A DNA stretch of 12,640 nucleotides from Bacteroidales bacterium UBA4893 (lineage in GTDB: Bacteria > Bacteroidota > Bacteroidia > Bacteroidales > P3), in assembly GCA_002399025.1 (NCBI GenBank), contig DHCV01000032.1:1-12640 (forward strand). The letters run 5' to 3'. The translations under genes were made by a program, and so were the position numbers. The notes under the pieces were generated by a model. The model was given only the letters and a program-made list of their open reading frames with translations. It was not told the origin of the DNA and did not search any database. Shown piece after piece: positions 1 to 6,631 of this stretch (positions are counted from its first letter, which is position 1; every line of letters begins with the position of its first letter).

Positions 1-9
1 ATAACAATC

Positions 10-58
10 GGATTACAAATCCTTATAATAATATAGTGCGGGATTGCAAATCCCGCAC
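10..58. repeat. REP-like pair of short palindromes
   Basis: Two hairpins share the core GGATTnCAAATCC. The first (10-22) has a 5-bp stem around ACA. The second (36-58) has a perfect 10-bp stem, GTGCGGGATT against AATCCCGCAC, around a GCA loop. The GC-rich stem stands out against very AT-rich flanks. Paired related palindromes of this kind resemble REP/BIME elements mobilised by REP-associated Y1 transposases (RAYT). No such transposase is in the window, so the assignment rests on structure only. The longer hairpin could also end transcription entering from the left, but no T-tract follows it. Confidence 0.55.
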
Positions 59-146
59 GACGGAGCGAGTTTCAAAAGTCTTATCCTAATAAAAATATCA
101 ATTTTAATAATATTAGTAATGTTAAAGGTTTAAGATATAAGAATAA

Positions 147-632
147 ATGAAAAAAAATATAACTATAACTATTACATCATTACTATTAATTAATAGTGTA
201 ATCTTATATTCTCAAAATAATAAAGTTAGTCATGAGAATATTAACAACAAAGTTTTTGTTAATTTTAATAGTAATCATTGGTGTGGAAATATCTTTAGAT
301 TAGAATTTTTTAATGACAGCTTATTTTGTTGTACAACCTATCATGGTACTGGTCTTTCAGAAAAAGACATTGTAGAATATAGTGAATGTATTTCTATTGG
401 GAAGTGGTATATTAAAAATGATACAATTATATTAAACACTGTTTATCCAGATACAGAAAATAATGTCATAGCAATATTAACATCCACTTTAGGATTTGAA
501 AACAAAAAATATATTTATGAGAATTATGCTTTAAAGGATTTAGAAACATCAGAAATATTGCAAGTTCCTTATTCTGTAAAATTATTTGGTGAAATAATTG
601 GAAAGGCACGTGATTGGGTATTGACCAAATAA
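147..632 (+). CDS. Exported protein of unknown function
   Basis: I do not recognise this 161-residue protein. The start is an ATG followed by a Lys-Lys and hydrophobic stretch (residues 2-21) that reads as a signal peptide, with likely cleavage near YS-QNN (residue 22). There is no lipobox, so it is probably periplasmic or secreted. The mature part is rich in Asn, Ile and aromatic residues, suggesting a small beta-rich fold. It carries Cys at HWCGN, a Cys-Cys pair in FCCTTYHG and one more Cys in SECIS, which could form disulfides in the periplasm. The gene stands alone: repeats and transposon-like remnants flank it on both sides, and no good -7 box is visible upstream. Its coding sequence is even more AT-rich than the housekeeping genes to its right, in line with an accessory or recently acquired gene, though that is inference. 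Confidence 0.6.
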   Translation: MKKNITITITSLLLINSVILYSQNNKVSHENINNKVFVNFNSNHWCGNIFRLEFFNDSLFCCTTYHGTGLSEKDIVEYSECISIGKWYIKNDTIILNTVYPDTENNVIAILTSTLGFENKKYIYENYALKDLETSEILQVPYSVKLFGEIIGKARDWVLTK

Positions 633-645
633 ATTTAATTTCAGT

Positions 646-748
646 TAGTGTATCAGATTGGGCGTTGTGATTATAAATAATTAATAGTTAATAATGAATA
701 AGTATAGGATTATAAATGTTGGTAGTGTATCAGATTTGGAGTTGATGA
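646..748. repeat. Degenerate direct repeat, two copies
   Basis: A unit beginning TAGTGTATCAGATT occurs at 646 and again at 723, 77 bp apart. The first 14 bases are identical. Similarity continues for about ten more with a few changes (GGGCGTTG in the first, TGGAGTTG in the second). The 633-878 interval holds these copies and the palindrome at 806-854 but no supportable gene. The origin is unknown: it may be relic mobile DNA or a decayed duplication. Confidence 0.4.
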
Positions 749-805
749 CATAAGTGTTTGAAAAACATTGATTATTAAAATTGATTTAACGAAAAGGCAG
801 AATAA

Positions 806-854
806 TTGAAGTGCCCCCTAAAAGTCAGACAAAAAACTTTTGGGGGCACTTCAA
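806..854. mobile_element. Palindromic mini-element with IS3-like ends
   Basis: Two arms of 18-19 bases (806-824 and 837-854) are perfect inverted copies except for one bulged T at 819. They enclose a 12-base loop. The GC-rich core is GTGCCCCC against GGGGGCAC. Read from 807 to 853 the element begins with TG and ends with CA, as IS3-family elements do, and it is flanked on both sides by AAT, a possible 3-bp target duplication. No transposase lies inside. It could be a MITE or the joined ends of a deleted IS. It also sits between convergent genes and could act as a bidirectional terminator, but no T-run follows either arm. Confidence 0.5.
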
Positions 855-878
855 ATTTATAAGACAGCCTCAATACTA

Positions 879-3185
879 CTAATTGCTAAATAGATTTAAA
901 CCTAAGTAGACTGTTCGTGGTTGCATTGGACCGTAAATATAGCCTGCATCTCGGTTAATTCCTTTATCAAAATCATTTTGATAGGAATCAAGAATATTTT
1001 TCATTCCAACGCTTAATTTAATTCCTGTTGACTTGGACAAAGAAAAACTATAGGCTAAAGATACATTTAAATCAAAAAAGCTTGGAGTTGTTTCTATTCT
1101 ATCATTCTCAATATAACCAGCAAAATGTGGCACCTTCATCTTTCCTGTGTAAGTACCAGTTAGGGAGATGTCTAATGGTTTAATTGGAGAAATGCTAAAA
1201 GTTGTGTAGCCATAGTTGTTGGGGGTTCTTAACATTTGATCAGTTCCTTCAACTTCAGGGTCTTCTGACCAAAATTGAATTTCCTTATACTTACTGCTTT
1301 GAAGAGTATAACCAAGAGTTATACTATACAAATCTTTATAGGTTAACTTTCCTGTAAGACTTATTCCCTTTACAACAGCTCCACTTGCATTATATCTTTC
1401 TTGAACCATAATATTATTAATAGTGTCAGATTTTATAACTTTTAAAGCAAAAACATCATCCAAATCAGTATAGAAGCTCTCAAAAAGAAGATTTGTTTGA
1501 TAATTATCCCCTAATTGCAAATAGTAGTCTAAAGAAAAACTAAGACTATTGGAATATTCTGGCTTTAGATTTTCTGCCAAGAAGGTTCTTAAGGATAAGC
1601 CTCCAACCTGAGTAAGATGAAAATCCTCTTCATAAGCTTGTGGTGCTCTATAACCTGAAGCATAGGAAATACGCATTTGTAAATTATCTGTTGGTTTGTA
1701 TAATGCATTAAGGCGAGGGCTAAATATTGGATTTTTTATTAAGTTATGCTTATCCAACCTCCCTCCTAATAGGAAATTTATTTTCTTTGAACTCCATTCA
1801 ACTTGACCGAAGCCTCCATAAACATTAGTTTTCTGATTAGTTAGAATATTATGTCCTTTTACCTCATCATGCAACTCATTAGAACTATATTCAAATCCAT
1901 AAACCAATGAGGCAGGAAGGAAAATAAGGTTATCAATTTTATTTGAGCCCTGTGTTCCCAAAAGCAAAGTAAAGTCTTCACTTTTTCCATAAGCATTAGG
2001 GTCTTGATTTGAGCCATAATATGAATCTCTGTCAATATATTGTCCTGAAGCATAAACGGAATAGCGATTTTTAGCATCTAAACTAATGTAATCATAGCTT
2101 AAACCTCCAGAATGAATATTATGATCGGTCATTTCACATATATTACTTAAGTGAGGTTGAAAGTCAAACATATCCCCTCCTCTTCTTGTTTCTTTTGTAG
2201 TGTGATATTCTAAGGTTATTTTGTTTGTATTATTGATTTTAAAGAAGCTCTTGGTTCCAAAAGAAAAGACATCCAATTTCCCTATTTCAGAAAACCCATC
2301 ATTATCATAGTCATAAGGATTTCTTTTCCTAAAGGTTTGATAAAAAGAAGCTCCTGCCTTTTGGTCCTTACTTATAACTACTGCATTAGAATTAAAATTT
2401 TGAGCATAAGCCTTCATCCCTATTGAACTAAGGTCAGTGGAAATGGAATATGAAGGATTTATTGGTTCTTTAGTTATTATATTTATTGTTCCTGCAATTG
2501 CATTTGAGCCAAAAAGAGCTGATGCCCCTCCTTTTACAACCTCAATCCTGTCAATCATATTAACTGGAATTTGCTCAAGGCCATATACACCTCCCAAAGA
2601 AGACATTATGGCTCTTGAATCAATTAGAATTTGTGAGTATGGTCCTTCCATTCCATTAATTCTTACTTGAGGGAATCCACAGTTTTGACAGTTATACTCA
2701 ACTCTAACTCCACTTTGGAAAGGAAGAGCTTGAGAAACATCTTGTGCATTGGATTGCTGGAAGGTCTTATCGGATAATACATTTACAATTATTGGAGCCT
2801 CTTTTCGAGAAGTTTCTACCCTATTGGCTGATACAACAATTTCGTCCATAAGCTTTTTAGCCTCTTGCAGTTCAACATGCACATGCTCCGTTTCATCTTT
2901 TAAAACTAAAACTTCTTTTTCTACATTCTGATAACCAACACATGTAAAGACTAAAACATACTTTCCTGGTTTAAGTCCCCTCATCATGAAGTTACCATTT
3001 ATGTCACTTACTGTGCCAATTGAAGTTCCTTTAATTCCAATAGACACATATTCTGTTGGGATTTTTGTTTTGGCATCAAAAATATGCCCTTCTATGTTCG
3101 CCTTATCGTCATCTTTTTTAATTGAGGGAGATGCATAGACCATTATGCTTGCAAATAATATTGCAAAAAATATAACTTGTTTCAT
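879..3185 (-). CDS. TonB-dependent outer-membrane receptor
   Basis: This is a complete 768-residue outer-membrane active transporter powered by TonB-ExbBD. Residues 1-18 are a signal peptide. Residues about 30-107 form a carboxypeptidase-regulatory-like beta domain, typical of Bacteroidota receptors (GTSIGTVSDINGNF, then GKYVLVFTCVGYQ). A TonB-box-like DEIVVSANR follows at 114-122. The plug spans about 125-240 and contains VRINGMEG, LIDSR, IERVEVVKGG-like (IDRIEVVKGG) and SNAIAGTINIITKEP signatures. The rest is a 22-strand-type barrel. Notable in the plug is N-C-Q-N-C-G with Cys166 and Cys169, a possible metal-binding or disulfide pair. The upstream same-strand gene encodes a histidine-rich membrane protein, which suggests a metal or metal-complex substrate (zinc, copper, haem or corrinoid), but the substrate cannot be read from sequence. 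No convincing -7 box lies in the 218-bp leader. Confidence 0.93.
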   Translation of the reverse strand: MKQVIFFAILFASIMVYASPSIKKDDDKANIEGHIFDAKTKIPTEYVSIGIKGTSIGTVSDINGNFMMRGLKPGKYVLVFTCVGYQNVEKEVLVLKDETEHVHVELQEAKKLMDEIVVSANRVETSRKEAPIIVNVLSDKTFQQSNAQDVSQALPFQSGVRVEYNCQNCGFPQVRINGMEGPYSQILIDSRAIMSSLGGVYGLEQIPVNMIDRIEVVKGGASALFGSNAIAGTINIITKEPINPSYSISTDLSSIGMKAYAQNFNSNAVVISKDQKAGASFYQTFRKRNPYDYDNDGFSEIGKLDVFSFGTKSFFKINNTNKITLEYHTTKETRRGGDMFDFQPHLSNICEMTDHNIHSGGLSYDYISLDAKNRYSVYASGQYIDRDSYYGSNQDPNAYGKSEDFTLLLGTQGSNKIDNLIFLPASLVYGFEYSSNELHDEVKGHNILTNQKTNVYGGFGQVEWSSKKINFLLGGRLDKHNLIKNPIFSPRLNALYKPTDNLQMRISYASGYRAPQAYEEDFHLTQVGGLSLRTFLAENLKPEYSNSLSFSLDYYLQLGDNYQTNLLFESFYTDLDDVFALKVIKSDTINNIMVQERYNASGAVVKGISLTGKLTYKDLYSITLGYTLQSSKYKEIQFWSEDPEVEGTDQMLRTPNNYGYTTFSISPIKPLDISLTGTYTGKMKVPHFAGYIENDRIETTPSFFDLNVSLAYSFSLSKSTGIKLSVGMKNILDSYQNDFDKGINRDAGYIYGPMQPRTVYLGLNLFSN

Positions 3186-3366
3186 TTAATTTCTTATTTG
3201 TTTTATTTGATTATCTTTTCAAATCCTACTCTTTTATTAGAAGAATTTGGGTTTAAAGAATTATCTAAAAAGAAAAGACACTACTATACAACCATTCTAT
3301 CCTATTGATTAGAAATAGAGTAATTTTTAAATAAGTAAATAGCTAATTGTTTTCTAATTAGAATTA

Positions 3367-3393
3367 TGTCAAAATAATAAGTCTTATTTGACA
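3367..3393. promoter_or_regulatory. Inverted repeat between receptor and His-rich gene
   Basis: TGTCAAAATAA and TTATTTGACA form a near-perfect inverted repeat with one extra A in the left arm. It lies just past the stop of the histidine-rich gene and about 180 bp upstream of the receptor start. No T-run follows on the minus strand, so it is a poor intrinsic terminator and could instead be an operator or an mRNA-processing hairpin. A second, weaker palindrome (CTAATT...AATTAG, 3343-3361) lies beside it. The rest of 3186-3403 shows no gene. Confidence 0.3.
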
Positions 3394-3403
3394 TTAAATA
3401 AAA

Positions 3404-3760
3404 CTAAGAAATTGGGGGCGCCCTTAAACAAGGATTATAAAGATAGGACTTTAAAGGAATAAGAATTTCTCTTTCAACAATAATCTTTATTGGCTTTTGA
3501 GCAATTATCCTTAAAGAAATTGTAATAAAGACGATAAAGAAGAGAGAAATATTGAAATCGTGGATTAAATTAATCTCAGATGTTTTGTGAGAGTGGGTTG
3601 ATTTGTGATGAGCAAAAGGAAGTGTGTCTTTAGAAAAGTGAGAGTGCACTATTGTTACTCCATCAACAATATGCGTGTGTGGCTGCAAGTTGGCACCTGC
3701 ATAGAAAAAAATGTAAAGTATTAAAAGAAATATACCTATTAATTGTTTTCCTTTTGCCAT
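3404..3760 (-). CDS. Small histidine-rich membrane protein
   Basis: This 118-residue protein has a hydrophobic N-terminal segment (about 6-24) that is a signal anchor or signal peptide. A periplasm-facing histidine cluster follows, with nine His between residues 28 and 67 (HTH at 28-30, HSH at 39-41, HH at 51-52, HSH at 56-58). A second hydrophobic stretch covers about 68-87, and the C-terminus ends in LRAPPIS. The pattern HTHxxDGxxxxHSH resembles small uncharacterised Bacteroidota proteins that I recall next to TonB-dependent receptors; this is memory, not a search. Metal binding is inferred from the histidines. It is on the same strand as the receptor and precedes it by 218 bp, so the two are likely co-regulated. 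Its ATG lies only a few bases after the T-run of the upstream gene's terminator, leaving no room for a promoter of its own. Confidence 0.72.
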   Translation of the reverse strand: MAKGKQLIGIFLLILYIFFYAGANLQPHTHIVDGVTIVHSHFSKDTLPFAHHKSTHSHKTSEINLIHDFNISLFFIVFITISLRIIAQKPIKIIVEREILIPLKSYLYNPCLRAPPIS

Positions 3761-3764
3761 ACAT

Positions 3765-3810
3765 TAAAAAATATGGGAGAGAAGAGAATGTATTCTCATC
3801 TTTCCCATAT
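3765..3810 (-). terminator. Intrinsic terminator of the C69 peptidase gene
   Basis: On the minus strand a 19-bp stem (arms 3792-3810 and 3771-3789, with one wobble pair and one mismatch) and a minimal 2-base loop is followed at once by TTTTTT (3771-3766). It lies 37 bp past the peptidase stop codon. The T-run ends within a few bases of the start codon of the histidine-rich gene, so the same hairpin could govern read-through into that gene. Confidence 0.75.
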
Positions 3811-3846
3811 ATTATTTATTTAGTTATTATTCACTTTATAATATTA

Positions 3847-5634
3847 TTACTTCTTTTCTGCTGGAATTCTAATAATATCTCCATGGTCTTTAACTATTGT
3901 TTCTAACCATTTCTTTTGATAAGGTTTTTGGATTGGGAATTCATTTTGTCCTTGACGATACTTGCTTTCAGTAAACTTACCGTCTTTTTCCTTTTTTATG
4001 TTTCCATCCATATACTTAACAATTAGATATTGATTTAACTTTTTCCATTCTCTATAAGTTTTATCAACTCTTTCAACTGAGAATTTTGTTATATCGTTTC
4101 TCATTTCCTCTGCAGAAAGTCCCTTTATTTTATTGTCAAATTCCTCAACATCCTTAATAAATTGTTCTTCCAAATCCTTTTGCTTAGCTCTAATATCAAC
4201 AATCATATCAGAATATCTTGAGTAAGCAAAGTTTGTTACTTGATTAAATAGCCAGAACAATGAAGTCTCAGAATAAGTTACCATATTTCCATTTCCCTCT
4301 CTAATTTGCTCAGGAGCTCTCATCATGTTTGTATAAAGAGGCATATAAACTGTTGAATATGTGTCATCCACTCCAAACCATAGAATTCCTTTTGCTCCTT
4401 CTGGCATCCAGCTTCTTTGTTGTGCAACAAGTGAGAAACCTGTTTGTTGAGTTGAAATTGCTCTTTCGTGAACATATTTTTCTCCATTTAGTTCAAATTC
4501 CATTGGTCTCCAACGATATGGATTATTATATGGTCCACCACCAATATCTTTTGACATATCCATTGGGGTTCCTTGATAATGATCTCTCATTAGTTCCATA
4601 ACATCCCTAACTGATAATTTCTTTTCAGGTTTAATCCACAAAGGCATACGGTTGGTTAGGTTATGTCCCATTGCATAGTCTTCATATTTTTGGATTGATT
4701 TATCGCAACGCAAGAATCCAGCATAAACTCTTGCCTCGCATCCTCTTGCAGCACTAAAAGTTATAGGTGCATAGGTGTCTGAGAATGAAAAGTCTTTATC
4801 TTCTCCATTAAAATATCCCTTATGACGTGCAAACTCAATCACATCTTGTGCATAAACTACCTCAACTTCTGGACGAAAGATTTCTTTAATGTTTTTTGAA
4901 GAGATAGATTTAAAGCTCTTCTTAACTTCTTGTGGGAAGGTGGTAATACGTGCATGGTTTGCGTGTCCGGAAATATATCCATCAGGAATTCTCATTGCAA
5001 CCCAAACGGCTCCTTTTCTAATATTCTTATTAATAACTGGATTTCCTTTTTTGTCCTTTACAATTTTTCCTTCGCTATCTGTCTTAACATTAGGATTATT
5101 TCCTTTTCCAATAAGTTCTAATATCCAAACCTCATTTGGGTCAGCAATTGAAAAAGATTCTCCTGAAGAAAAATAACCATAAGTATCCATTAACTCAGTG
5201 ATTTGTTTAATAGCTTCTCTTGCGTTCTTTGCTCTTTGAAGAGTTAAGTATATTAAAGTACCATAATCCATTCCGCCTGTTGAATCTTCCAATTCTGGTC
5301 TTCCTCCATAGGTTGTTTCTGTTATTGCTAAGCCCCATTGGTTTGTATTTCCAACCATTGTGTAGGTCTCTGCAACTTGAGGTATCTTAATTAGTTTCTT
5401 TCCTGAATCCCAATCAACAATTTGTATCATTGTTCCTGCAGGATGCTTTGCTGCAGCTTTATAGTATAGTTCTCCATAAAGTGTATGTGAATCTGCTGCG
5501 TAAGTAATCATTGTTGAACCGTCAGTTGATGCACCCTTAGTAACTAAAAAGCTCGTGCATGCAAAAGACGATACCGACATAGCTACAAAAGCCGTAGCCA
5601 AAACTGCCGTAAATAAGACTTTTACTCTTTTCAT
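3847..5634 (-). CDS. Secreted C69-family dipeptidase
   Basis: This 595-residue protein belongs to peptidase family C69 (PepD/dipeptidase A group), which are N-terminal-nucleophile hydrolases. Residues 1-25 are a signal peptide ending VSSFA. The next residue, Cys26 in CTSFLVTKGASTDGS, is the expected catalytic nucleophile exposed by cleavage. Other family-like stretches are TMITYAADSH, WGLAITETTYGGR, GYFSSGESFSIADPNEVWILELIG, VWVAMRIPDGYISGHANHARI and SRYSDMI. The C-terminal part (about 480-560) is charged and helical. It likely acts in the periplasm on short peptides taken up as nutrients. The start is an ATG 43-50 bases downstream of a good promoter. The gene is probably monocistronic because a terminator follows, although the genes beyond that terminator may receive some read-through. 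Confidence 0.9.
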   Translation of the reverse strand: MKRVKVLFTAVLATAFVAMSVSSFACTSFLVTKGASTDGSTMITYAADSHTLYGELYYKAAAKHPAGTMIQIVDWDSGKKLIKIPQVAETYTMVGNTNQWGLAITETTYGGRPELEDSTGGMDYGTLIYLTLQRAKNAREAIKQITELMDTYGYFSSGESFSIADPNEVWILELIGKGNNPNVKTDSEGKIVKDKKGNPVINKNIRKGAVWVAMRIPDGYISGHANHARITTFPQEVKKSFKSISSKNIKEIFRPEVEVVYAQDVIEFARHKGYFNGEDKDFSFSDTYAPITFSAARGCEARVYAGFLRCDKSIQKYEDYAMGHNLTNRMPLWIKPEKKLSVRDVMELMRDHYQGTPMDMSKDIGGGPYNNPYRWRPMEFELNGEKYVHERAISTQQTGFSLVAQQRSWMPEGAKGILWFGVDDTYSTVYMPLYTNMMRAPEQIREGNGNMVTYSETSLFWLFNQVTNFAYSRYSDMIVDIRAKQKDLEEQFIKDVEEFDNKIKGLSAEEMRNDITKFSVERVDKTYREWKKLNQYLIVKYMDGNIKKEKDGKFTESKYRQGQNEFPIQKPYQKKWLETIVKDHGDIIRIPAEKK

Positions 5635-5683
5635 CTTTGTTAAGTTTTTAATATTTAATTTGAATTAATTCCTTTTGAGTTGG

Positions 5684-5715
5684 CAAAAATAAGGAAAATA
5701 ATAATATCTGCCAAA
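5684..5715 (-). promoter_or_regulatory. Bacteroidota-type promoter of the C69 peptidase gene
   Basis: On the minus strand the -33 box TTTG (5715-5712) is followed after 20 bases by TATTTTTG (5691-5684), which matches the TAnnTTTG -7 consensus. The predicted transcript starts near 5678, giving a leader of about 44 bases before the ATG at 5634. Confidence 0.65.
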
Positions 5716-5779
5716 ATAATCAGTGTTTAGAGAAAATAAACATAGCTTATTTTTAAAAAGATAAAGCATATGTAAATTT

Positions 5780-5842
5780 ATCTCAGAGAAAAATATAATT
5801 ATCTCAGAGAAAAATAAAATTATCTCAGAGAAAAAATAAAAA
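5780..5842. repeat. Three tandem 21-bp repeats carrying TCTCAGAGA
   Basis: Three abutting 21-bp units start at 5780, 5801 and 5822. Each begins ATCTCAGAGAAAAA. The 9-bp palindrome TCTCAGAGA sits at 5781, 5802 and 5823, followed by an A/T tract. Units 1 and 2 differ by one base and unit 3 diverges at its end. A period of 21 bp is two helical turns, so the palindromes and A-tracts lie on one face of the DNA. The array is between the pyrH terminator and the peptidase promoter, about 64 bp upstream of the -33 box. An activator or repressor array, or a bent-DNA element, is possible. Confidence 0.8.
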
Positions 5843-5874
5843 AACTCCTATTTAATTTTAGTTAGATAGGAGTT
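5835..5874 (-). terminator. Intrinsic terminator of the pssA-purS-queA-pyrH operon
   Basis: On the minus strand AACTCCTAT (5874-5866) pairs perfectly with ATAGGAGTT (5851-5843). The stem extends inward by several A-T pairs and a T-rich tract (TTTTTTATTTTTT) follows directly. It lies about 30 bp past the pyrH stop. Its T-tract overlaps the last of the 21-bp repeats. Confidence 0.85.
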
Positions 5875-5904
5875 ATTTTGAATTATGATATTTTTAATAT
5901 TAAT

Positions 5905-6609
5905 CTACTTGACTATTGTCCCAATATGTTCTCCCATAATGACTTTTAGGAGGTTACCATTTTTGTTCATATCAAAGACATAGATTGGAAGATTATTCTC
6001 TTGACATAGAGCAAAAGCAGTTAGGTCCATAATTTTTAGTTGTTTGCTAAGTGCTTCCTGAAAACTTAGCTCGGAATATTTGGTTGCACTTGGGTCTTTC
6101 TCAGGGTCAGCAGTATAAACTCCATCAACTCTTGTTCCTTTTAGGATAACATCAGCCTCAATCTCAATTGCTCTCAGAGCTGAAGCGGTATCGGTTGTGA
6201 AATATGGGTTTCCTGTTCCTCCACCAATAATTACAACCTTCCCTTCCCTCATTGCATCCTTAGAACGCTTGCGAGATTGTTCCTTACAAATAGGCTCAAT
6301 GGTTAATCCAGAAAGAAGCTCAGTCCTAACACCCATTTTCTCCAATTCTCCTTGCAATGCCATTGAATTAATTATGGTTGCAAGAATTCCCATGTAGTCC
6401 CCTTGCACCCTATCCATTCCTTTTGATGCTCCTTGTAAGCCTCTAAAAATATTACCTCCACCAATAACAATTGCAATTTCACAACCCTTATCCTTAGCCT
6501 CCTTAATCTCACTTGCATATTGGGAAAGCATCTTTGGAGAAATACCATAATCTTGTTCTCCCATTAGTGATTCTCCACTAAGTTTTAGTAAAATTCTCTT
6601 GTATTTCAT
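5905..6609 (-). CDS. pyrH: UMP kinase (uridylate kinase)
   Basis: This enzyme phosphorylates UMP to UDP with ATP in the cytoplasm, a committed step to UTP and CTP. The 234-residue length fits bacterial PyrH, an amino-acid-kinase-fold protein that works as a hexamer. Visible motifs are LLKLSGESLMG (7-17) at the phosphate-binding end, GGGNIFRG (50-57), DRVQGDYMGILATIINSMA (66-84), GGGTGNPYFTTDTAS (129-143) and LKGTRVDGVYTADP (156-169). All key stretches are present. It is the last gene of a minus-strand operon, 22 bp after queA, and is followed by a strong terminator. In many bacteria pyrH lies next to frr on the same strand. Here frr is about 3 kb away and on the opposite strand. Confidence 0.97.
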   Translation of the reverse strand: MKYKRILLKLSGESLMGEQDYGISPKMLSQYASEIKEAKDKGCEIAIVIGGGNIFRGLQGASKGMDRVQGDYMGILATIINSMALQGELEKMGVRTELLSGLTIEPICKEQSRKRSKDAMREGKVVIIGGGTGNPYFTTDTASALRAIEIEADVILKGTRVDGVYTADPEKDPSATKYSELSFQEALSKQLKIMDLTAFALCQENNLPIYVFDMNKNGNLLKVIMGEHIGTIVK

Positions 6610-6631
6610 AGCATTTTCCTATTTGATTCAT

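Noticed and set aside
2437..2931. Plus-strand open frames inside the receptor gene
   Set aside because: They mirror the coding pattern of the receptor on the other strand and have no independent support.
3652..3906. Plus-strand open frame spanning the hairpin at 3771-3810
   Set aside because: It is antisense to two real genes, crosses a terminator, and has no recognisable protein features beyond chance hydrophobic runs.
4329..5176. Several plus-strand open frames within the C69 peptidase gene
   Set aside because: They are antisense shadows of a well-supported gene and show no family pattern or start signals.
5780..5842. Tandem repeats considered as a CRISPR array
   Set aside because: The units abut with no unique spacers, are only 21 bp long, and no cas gene is nearby.
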